Below, piece after piece: positions 13,501-24,700 of a stretch of DNA of 64,000 bases (position 1 is the stretch's first letter; every line of letters starts with the position of its first letter). Origin of the DNA: Acanthosepion pharaonis (taxonomy: Eukaryota > Mollusca > Cephalopoda > Sepiida > Sepiidae). The stretch is from assembly GCA_903632075.3 (NCBI GenBank), contig CAHIKZ030004276.1, positions 647,001 to 711,000 on the forward strand. The letters run 5' to 3'. The notes beneath the pieces are model-generated. The model was not told the DNA's origin. It did not search any database and was given only the letters and a program-made list of their open reading frames with translations. The position numbers were made by a program, and so were the translations under genes.

Positions 13501-16500
13501 CTTTATATATATATATATATATATAAGGAGAGATGAAGCCTTTAAGTTAACCCTTCTAGAAGAAATCCCTCTGATATAAACCCTGTGACTTGAATTGCAT
13601 TCTAGAATTTAGACTAATACTTCCTTTTAGATCAATGTTATCATTATTCAGAGATTAGGATTGGTCTTGTGTATGGTTTTTCCTCACTTTAAAAAGTTTC
13701 AAGCACAGGCATTGCCCAAATTATCACTAGAAGATCTGTGTTTAAAGCCCAGTGGCAAAAACAAAAGTTAGTAACAATATAGTAAAGAGTGTGGGTTCCT
13801 AGCTAGGATCAAAAACCATAAATATGATTATACTCTGAAAGAACATAGTCATTGTTATATGTAAATTTATTTTATCTATAACTTTTTTCCTTTCTCTAAA
13901 ATGGTGAGATTGTAAGTGGCCATATTGAACCAACAAAATCAGCTAAAACCAATTGTCCTAACACTTGAAGTAAGGAACAAATTCAAAAACAAATATTGAC
14001 TGAAATTACCTGCTGCTCTGTATCATAAAATTATTGAAATAAATATTCAGTTTTTAAAAAGTGCTGCCATAATTTTGGGAGATTTTGTTGTAGATTAAAA
14101 AAAAAAAACAAAAACAAAAACACTGGATTTTCCTATAAACTGGCCTGAATGCTTTCTAATATAATTAAATAAGCCCTGTGATTCTTAAAATCCTTCTTAA
14201 ATACTAAGAGGGAAATCTCATTTGGTAAACCATGTACATTATAGAATGGGTATGTGCTGCTAATTATATTGACTGTAATAAATACAGTCAGTCTAAATCA
14301 ATGATTCCCAATGTGGGGCATGGAATTATTTTGGTGGGGCATATGTAGGATGTGCACCCTTCAGCTTACTATGCCAACAGAATAAGGGGGCAATTTGAGA
14401 ATGAGTTATTGGCAGTGAATTGTTTTCTAGTGAGTCTGAGTGAGAGTGTTAATGTTAATGCATGTTAATACATACGATGCATATACAGTATGCATATATA
14501 AAAATATTTTGCACCAGAATTTTAGAAATACCAAAGAGGGGTGTGGCCCAAAATCAGTTGGGTACCACTGATCTAAATCATCTAATTTTGTTTCATGCCA
14601 TATATTATGTTTGACAGGAGCTACAAGACTTTGGGATTTAAAAACACAATCTCCACTGCTGAGAACGAGCATAAGCATGGACATGTCTGATGTGTTCCTC
14701 TACCCAATCCGTTGTTTTAAGAGTCACTTAAGTGAGGTACGAGCTGTATGTTGGTCGCAGACTGTCCATGACACATTTGCAACTTGTGGAGCTGATCGTG
14801 ATGTGAAATTCTGGAAGAGTTCTGATACTAGCTTCCCATTCTGCTGTGAAAAATTCTGCCAATGTATGAATGCTAGATGGGTTCAGCCATGGAATGGTGT
14901 TGTTGTGGCACAGGACGATGCCTTTTGGTACGTGCATTCTGCTCTCTAAATCTAGTCACTTTTTACTAACTCTCTATTATATTTGTTTTCTTCCTAGACT
15001 AACTTTTTTTTCCTTTTTTTGATCTCTCATATTGGAATGATAATGAAATAACAAGTCTTCATTAAATATTCTTGCAATTGAGTGTTTTACTCTGAGACAC
15101 TGGGGAGAAATGACTTCAAACAAAAGGAATTAAAATTTGCTAATTTATAAATTGGTAGGTATTTCCCTATCTTTTTTTTTTTTTTTTTTTAATTTACATA
15201 GGGTTCCCCCACCTCCTTTTCCTTTTTTTCCTTTGTAATTGCTTAATTTGTAGTTTTTTTTTTTTTTTTTTTTTTTTTTTTAGTAATTTGCACTGTAGCT
15301 GATCACTGAATCAAGATTTCTGTACCTGTTTGAAAGTAAATTGAATGATTAGTCTCACTACTCCTGTGATGTCATCTGTCATTTTGGTTGGGCTAGATGC
15401 TTAAGTACATAAATTGGTTAATTTGGAAAGTTAGAGTTCAACTAACTGATCAATGCGGTCAAAATAAATGTCACAAGAGACCAAGTAATATTGATTCCAT
15501 ATTGAGAACAAATCAATACATTCTCCCTACTACATCATTTGGCGACTAAATGAAGTAACACCCACAGATATAAAGCTATCCTTAACATGTTTTAGTACAT
15601 AGACAAATTTCTATAGTTCCTAATTTTAAAACATTTAAAAGATTTTTTTCTATTTTTTACCAAATTTCTAAGCATCACAGACTGAAATTAATCTTAAAAA
15701 TTTACCTACATACCTAAGAATCTTTTTTTTTTTTTTTTTTTTTCTTTGTGGGGTATTCTTGAAGCTGGAGAAAATATGGTTCTTAATTACCTTACAAATG
15801 GCATAAATCACAATTTACCTTAATTTATTTTTATAGACTTTATTAAATAAACTTTAATTCTAGAACAATATCAGATGAGAAATGTAATATGTTTAAAAAA
15901 TAATCTTGTCATTTTAAGACAACAAATCTATAATAATATTTATTCCAGGAAAAAAACTTTTTATAATAATAATTATTATTCCTGAAAGCAAATAAGTTTT
16001 TTTTTCTTTGATTTCAGCTTCGATCATTGTTGTGCTTATTATCAAGATGCTGGTTACTGTTTGCCTGATTTATATGGACGACGTTCTGTTATGTGGCATA
16101 ATGCATGCATTTGGGTGAGTGAATTTGTAAAACTGATAAATCTCTGGTCAACTTTATCTAGTAAAATAAGACACAAGTTCTTTAAGTGAATAGGTTCAGA
16201 CATGGCATTTGGGTAAATGAATGATACACTATACACATTATATACTATATTTAAAACCATACACACAAGATCTTTAAGTGAATTCAGACAAAAATCATTT
16301 GTCTTTTAGTAATTATGCTGTTGGCTACAAATAAAAATCTTTTTTGAAAATCAGTCAAAGGTTAAGTAGAAAACAAATTTTTCTCTTTTGAAATGACCTC
16401 TGGTGACTTTCAAAAACCTTACAGGTCATCACCACATATTCTGTTTTTTTTTTTTTTTTTTTTTTTTTTCACTCAAATTTCCACCACATAACACTGCCCA

Positions 16501-18227
16501 CATTTAGGGATATCTCATCTAGTTCTTATTTTAGTATTGCTTAGTTATTGCCTGCCCCATTTCCACTGTGACAGTAGCCTAGTAGGTTAAATCATCAGTT
16601 CATGAATTTGATGCCATAGTAATTATGAGTTCAATTCCTGGACTGGGAAGTCTTTACTTAAACTCAGTGGAGATGGGGAGGAGCAATAACTGAGCAGTTC
16701 TAGAATAAAAACTAGATGAGATATCTCTCAACATGGACAGAGAAATGAGAACATTCTACACCTGTAGATTAAATAAAGGGTTTAGTTCAACATTTCTTGT
16801 AGGTAATCCAGATTGACAGAAGAACTGATGACACAACAGCCAAAACCTTGTGACAAAGAAGAGGACAATAGTCCTTATGTAAATAACTCCTCATCCCAGA
16901 AATTCAGACAGAAATTAGCATAGATATCATAATTCAGGTCCAAACTCTCTGTTCCAACTCTCTATAATTTAGTCAACTTTTAGTAACTAAAATTAGAAAA
17001 ATGAAATACATCTTATCAAAATAATTTTAAATAAATATTGCATTAGTTTCATTTCAATTTCAGAAACAAAAATCTTTGATCTTAGCCTGAAATTTTTTAA
17101 TGTATAATTGTTTATTTACAGGATGTGACGCATTCAAGCTGGTTAAATGTGGCAGTCACATGTGATAGTACAGGAACGTTAATGTTGTTCAAATGTATGA
17201 ACCTTTGGAGAGGAAACAAGTCAAAGAAATTAATGTATCGAAGACATGTAAGTTTTTCTTTGGGTAGAAAATAAACAATGAATTTACTTTGTGTAAAATT
17301 TCTTCATTTACAAGCAGTCCCTTACCTTTTTGTTCAGATTAAAAATGGAAAAGGATATTAATAAAGATGCTGGGTGCAATTTTTAAAGCTTGTAATATTC
17401 AAAATTAAGCATTTGGTTATTTTCAGTAATTTTGATAAATTTTACCATAGCAGCAATTTTACTTTTTACTCCTGCTTTGCATACTTCTCACTGACATAAG
17501 TGGTCAGTGTTCAAACTCAGGTAAAATGACATGATATTGAATGGTGATTTTTCAAGACCTTCCCTATTTGTAAGGGGGATTAACAGAACACAGGAGTTTA
17601 GCTACCATGATTTGAACTTGATTACACACCAAAATGTTTCAGCTTTAAATAATCCATGAAGGATTAAGCCATAAAAAACAATCGATTCTGATGCCATGAA
17701 TGTCTTGATTTGTTATTAATGAACTAGAAAACTTCAGAAAAGCTGTTTCTGTTAGCTTTGTTGTTTTAAAATACCCTAGTTACAAAAGTGAAGCTTTTAA
17801 GTGATTAAAAATGAATTAATCAAATATGAAATGAACACTTTTAATATTTAATGTCTCCTCTTGGAAATTGGAATTTGCTTTCTCATATAATTTGAACTTA
17901 TTTTCTTAGCTTCTCTATGAGACAGAAGTCATCCCCACAAATGTCACAGAGGGGGTAAAACCTGATGTTTCTGCTCTGCTTGACCCCAGAACATATGATG
18001 AAATTGTTTCAAAATGTCAGTTGACATATAAAGATAAGAAAATGGTAAGTTTCTATTTTTTTTTCCTCTCTCTCTCTGTTAAAATCACCTGGTTATTGAT
18101 GCTATGAATATCTATTTAAAATCCATCAGAATTTCAGGACACTGATCCTGTAGATCAGTAACTGACAATTCAAATTCTGCAATAGGAATAATTATCATAT
18201 TGACTATTATGTTTTACATATATAATC

Positions 18228-18287
<60 letters not shown>

Positions 18288-18713
18288 AATAATCCGTTGG
18301 TATATAATCCAAGTTGATCCTAATAATATAAAATATTAAAACTGATCCACAAAATGAGCTCAATGTATTTATTATAATGGAGCATATAAATAACAAAATA
18401 GAGAAATCCAAAATTTCCTCACAAGAAAAGCTATTTCAACTAGTATTACACTAGTATTTTTCAAGTAAAATGGTGTGCAGATACAAAGTTAGAAACTTAA
18501 ATATTTAAAAAAAAAAAAAATAAAGACTAGGCAGCTGTTGACAATAAGATATTGATTTTAACCAAACAAAACCCATATAATGGTGGGGGGGGGCATATAA
18601 AACCCATATAATGGTTAGGTATAATTTTTTTTCTCCCAAAATTTGATTTCCCTTTGTTTTTTTTACATAACCCCGACTTTGGCTTGTGGAATTAACTCAA
18701 ATAAAAGTTTCAG

Positions 18714-18748
<35 letters not shown>

Positions 18749-19501
18749 CACACACACACGCGCATTAACTCTTTCTATTTAAGCCAGACAATATCCACCT
18801 CTCCTTACCATTATATTGGTTTTGTTTGGTTAACTCAATATCTTATTGTCAACGGCAGTGTCTTCTTCCTTTTCTTTTTTAAGTATTTAATTTTTAAGTT
18901 TCTGACTTTGTATCTGCACACCATTTTAGTTAAAAAATGCTGGCATATTAATGCTACTTGAAATAGCTATCCTCATGAGGTAATTTTAGATTTCTCTATT
19001 TTGTAATATGTGTGTGTGTGTGTGTGGCTGAGCAGTTAGAAAGTTCGCTTTCTGACAATGAGACCAGTGTTCCAATCTCACCACGGTTGATTTATCAGAA
19101 AGAAGACTTCCTGATTTTATCGGTTTGGAGGAGGCAATCCCAGTGTGCAACACCTTTGGAGAGTGCCTGAAAAACACCATGGGTTGACCCAAGCCTTGTG
19201 AGTGAAATTGGATAGACAGAACACTTGTGAGCCATCAATAGCTGTGATAGTATAAAGTCACAAGTCATCATGACCAAGGATTTGAGTGTGCTGGCCTTCT
19301 TCAGATTGTTGATCATGCTAGATAACATGCTCTTTTCCAGAAACTGTAACTAAGGTCTGCTTGGCAGAGTTGCAGTATAAACTACAGTTGTGCTCTGTGG
19401 ATGTTGAACAAACACAAATGTGCCTGAGTGAACGTCTGCACTAGGGATTGGATAGCCACCCTAGTAGACAGGTATCCTCGAATGCAAGTGGCCAGCTATT
19501 T

Positions 19502-19535
<34 letters not shown>

Positions 19536-21746
19536 TGCAAATTTATTGAAACAAAACAAATAATTCTCTTATTTATTTTTTTCCTATTTTTCAATGAAAC
19601 ATGACCCACTGCATATGTTAGTACTTCATATGTCTATTGCATGAAGCCGTTCCTTACAGATTGACCGCAAATTCTGGATTGGATTTAAATTAGAAAAGTT
19701 TCCAGGCTAGTCTATAGAACTTTGATTTGCTCACTGGTAAGGCTTGCCAGTGTGTTTATGCAGTGTTAGAATTTTCGTACACCTCCTTGGAGCAACGTCC
19801 ATCACAGACAATGGCTGTAGGACAACTAATTGCCAGTCGAAACAGTAGTGTCTGGGCATGATAAAAAATCTGATGCAATCACCAATGACGCAATATTTTT
19901 CAAGGCCAAAAACACCCCTAAAATAGATTCATATTACTGCACACTACTACAAATGACCTAATCTGAGGGGAAAAATAGAAATCATTTACACCCTGTTATT
20001 CCAGTGGGTTTAAAACTGACCAAAAGGTGAAAGAAAACTAAAGCGGTTGTTTCAATTAATTTGCACAAGTGTGTGTGTGTGTGTGTGTGATTATATATAT
20101 ATATATATCTGAAACTTTTATTTGAGTAAGATTAACTGATTTAAAGTTTAATTAATCTGAATTAAAACAAATATTACTTACCTTTTAGTTTAAAATATCA
20201 CAGAAAAGCATTTATTTTTATCATGGAAGTGGGTGTTTTTATGAAGTGTTGACATATTTATTGGCAACATCATGGTTGTGATATTTGGCTAAGAAGGAAA
20301 TAATCGTAATAAAATTACATGGCGAATACAACCTAAACACAATTTTTCTTTACTTTTTTTTTAACTACCAAGTAATCTTAAAAATTTTAAATATTTTAAG
20401 TATTCTAATATTTTATTGAATTTTAGATAATTTGACTTTTATAGCTTTAGTTAGGAAGATGCTTGTTGAGAAAATGTTAGAAAATTACCAATAAATTTAA
20501 AAATTACCATCATTACCACTCTTATTTTCTGATAATGTTGTGTATGGACATCCGTATTTACAAAAGTTGGTACATTTATACTTGCATACCAAAAAAAATT
20601 AGAATATTTTGGTCAATTTCTCCCTGAATTGTAAGCTTTTTTCCATTTAGGATTAGTAAATATTGTTTTTATTTGATAACAATATCATTTGATTAATATT
20701 ATAAATTAATACAAAATTTTAAGATTTATTATAATTAAAATTTTTTAAAAACTTATTGTAAAAATTCATTATACATCAAAAAAAATTAAGACAATAGTGT
20801 CCATCGTAAATCTTGTTCATAAAAAGTTTTTTTTTAATTAAATCATTTCTTGGTTTTATTGCATTTTAATTTTAAGATTCAGAACAAATATTCTGTAACA
20901 ATAATTTGATTTAAATTCTCCAAGGACTTGTCCTTATAACTAATATAAGCATTAACATTGGTCTATATTTCTGAGATTTTAACTATTTACAGTATTTACG
21001 TTGTTTGGACTGTTGTCCTCCGTTTTAATGTAACATTCACAACATTTCTGAGTGTTATCATCTTTCTATCCCAGTTTGTGGGGACTGCAGTCCTATTCCC
21101 ATGTTTGTTATTACATTGTTGAGTACTGTTTATATTGACCATTTCTTGTTCATATGTCTCTCAGTTACCACTTATGATTTTACTCGATGTTGTAGCCAGC
21201 AGACAATCCCTTTCTTTACACTGTATGGGTGGTCGGAGTCAAAGCTAAGGTATAGTCTCATGAACTAAATAAAGTGTTCAGTTCAAAATTCCAACCAATA
21301 TCACCTGAAGAAAGCCAGAGTGTACAAGACAATACAACCATTCCATTTAGTTTTGACCTAATACATTTGCTTCTAAAATAACTGAGGCACTATAAATAAA
21401 TTAGTCAAGAGATATTGTGTAATTTTGTGCGATATTAATATTCTCAATTAAACTTCTTTCTTGATAAGGTGGCCTGCCATTGCTAGAATTTGACCCCACT
21501 CACTCGGAATCAAGCCTATATTTGCCAAATATTTAACTTTAAAAAAAAACACTTTTTCGAGATGATAGTTTACACATCATTTTTTTTTTTTTTTTTTTTT
21601 TTTTTCAAATGTTTTTGTAGGATGTCATCAAAGCAGATGTGAAATTTGGTTCTGGTAAAAATCTTCCTCGAGAAAGAGTTGGATCCTACCCTCTACCTGC
21701 CCTCTATAAGGTGAGTGTGTCTCTCTCCCTCTCTCACACACATACG

Positions 21747-21781
<35 letters not shown>

Positions 21782-24700
21782 CCAAATGTAAAAATGAAAA
21801 GAATATAAGTTCAAATGTTCATAACATTCATTTAAAAAAAGCTCAATAATGGAAAATTTTTATGCATTTTTGTTGAGGTAACTTGCATGTTTCAAAGTAA
21901 CTGTTTATAATAAATATTTATTGCTCTACTTCTGTATTGAGCTCTTTTTTAAATTAATGTTATGAACGTTTGAATTTTATATTCTTTTTGTTCTTTTACA
22001 TTTGGATAGTTTGCTCCTATTAAGGTTGAGCACTTTTACCATTAATCTAAACTGCAAATGTGGATAAAGTTGATTTCGGAATTTCGCTGAAAAATATTCC
22101 TATTCGAAACAAATTGGAGTACTTTCAGAAGTTAGTCTCAAAGACTGAAGATTTTATACAAAGGATGAGCTGAAAGGTGTATTTTTTCATTAAAGACCGG
22201 GGAGTTTCCAAAACAAAAGATGTGTATGGATTTAAAAATCTGAATACTGCACCTCTACACAACTTGGAGAGAAATTTATTTGATATTATCAACAATATCA
22301 CCTTTCATAACTGTAAAAATAAATTTCAAAAACACTTGGACATGTTGATTCAGGATATAAATGATTCAAATCTGATTTTTGTAAAATCAGATAAAACTTT
22401 CAAATTTCTATAAAGTGAATCCTAAGAAGTACAAGGCTTTGATAAAGAAAAATTTAATGAAAAACTATAAAGAAAAAAGTTAACATTGACAATTCTAATT
22501 GTGTTAATACTATCAACTCTTCATCTAAACAAATCACTGACAAATTGAAAATCAGTGATAGGGTAGCCAAACTCACTACTAAGGAGGCTTATGTGTTATT
22601 AAAAGATCACAAACTTGAATTTCAATTGCCCACTAGAATTATTAATCCAACTAAATCGGAGATTGGTAGAATAAGTAAAGTGATCTTAGAATGCGTCAAC
22701 CTCCAAATAAAAAATCAACTTGATCTTGTACAGTGGACCGGTAGGTACTTCTAACGTGATTGATTGGTTCAAGAATATTGAAGACAAAAGGAAATGTACT
22801 TTCATCCAATTCAACATCGTGGATTTTCATCCCTTTATCTCTATAGAACTTTTCCATTTCTCAATCACTTACTTTTTTTTTTTTTTTTTACTATTGACTG
22901 CCAGTCCCTTACTCACTGACCCTCTTCTTGACTCTGCTTATATGAAATACTGGCTGGGGTCATACCACCTCTATCTGTCCACTTGTGTTCAAGAGAAGGA
23001 GACCACCCATTCAGCTTTTGGGTAGTCAGTTTTTCAAAGGACTCTACTTTTATGATATCTAAAATCGCTAACAAAATTTTGTTTGCCAATTTAAAGGTGG
23101 GCTGGAAACAGGAATCCTGAAAAATATTGGTCATTAAATAGAATCAAAGATAGACTGGAGACCAGATTCCTAAGAAATTCTGGTCACTAAATTGACTTAA
23201 AATGAAAAAGAATTTATCTATTTATCTCATAAAGATGTGTGAGAAATCATATTGTTACAAAAGCATGTGAGTTTTATTTCTATGTAATTTATTTTTACCA
23301 CTTTTGGTTTTACACTGATTTTATTTTTAAAAAGTTTTCAATAAAATCTGAACTTCTCAGTATGCAAATTAGATAAAGTGTAATTGTTGACTAATCAGAA
23401 ATTTCTTCCTTTTTGACTGTAAAAATAAATCTGAAAAAGTCATGTATCAGGCTTCATCCTTTTTTTCCTATCTAATATCATGTAGAAAGAAAAGAATTTC
23501 TGAACATAATGTGACTTTGGCATTCTCTAATATTTGTGTATTTCATTTAGTAAAATATAAACATTTTTCTTGGCACTCTCTTTTAAGAATTCTTATAACT
23601 TCCAAATTTTATGAGAATCTTTGTCAGTTCCAGGGAACATCAAAAGAACTTTGGAAGAAAAATGAAATGGCACAGAAAAGTCATAGATAACATATTGCTT
23701 TACAAATCTTGATGACAAATATCATTATCTAAAATTTTCAAAAATTTAATGACATTTTTTTTTTTTTTTTTTTTTTTCTGAAAAACTTTTTCCTTTTGTT
23801 GTATGGCATTTTTCTTGTTGATTACTTAACATGTAAAGGTTTTAAAATGGTTAGGGAAGTCAACCAAACATGTAGAAAGTCCAACTTTTAGCCTTTTTCT
23901 ATTCTCCATGAATGATATTTTCTTTCTTCTATGCTAATAGAGCCATTCACAAATGTAACTTCTAACAGTAGGGCCTGTTTTAAATGAGTGTCAGAAGTGC
24001 TATATATATTCTAGGTAAAAAGGAATTGTGTGTGTGTGTGTGTGTGCGCATGTGCAAGGGAGGGGGTTTGCAGTTGAAAAGATTGATAAAGCCAAATATG
24101 TATAGCATATATTGTAATGTATGTTTATTAGAATTGAAATCTCTAATCTGTAAACATTCAAGAAGCAAAATATTTGTAAGCAAGTTACTCTATTATTTTA
24201 TATAACTGAACTCCTTAATCAAAATCTTTAGTAAAATTTAACTTTTAAATAATGGTCTTCAAATTCATAAATCTTACACAAGTATAGAAGTTAACCACAA
24301 GTCTAGGCCTTGATAAAGAATTTATTGTGTCAACCATTTAACTGAAAATTAGGTTATACAGTTTAATATTGGCACTGAACAGGTGAAGATTTGTTGTTTT
24401 TTTTTTGTTTTTTTTTGTTTTTTTTTTTTTTGTTTTGTTTTTTTTTTTTTGTTTTTTTTTTTTTTTGGTTTTTTTTTTTTTTTTTTTTTTTTGATTGGTT
24501 TTGTTTTTTGTTTTGTTTGTTTTGTTTTTTTTTGGTTTTGGTTTTTTGTTTTGTTTTTTGTTTTGTTTTGTTTTTTCTTCGTTTTGTTTTTTTCTTTTTT
24601 TTGTTTTGTTTTTTTCTTTGTTTTGTTTTTTTCTTTGTTTTGTTTTTTTTGTTTTTTTTTTTTGTTTTTGGTTTTGTGTTTTTGTTTTGGTTTTTTTTTT

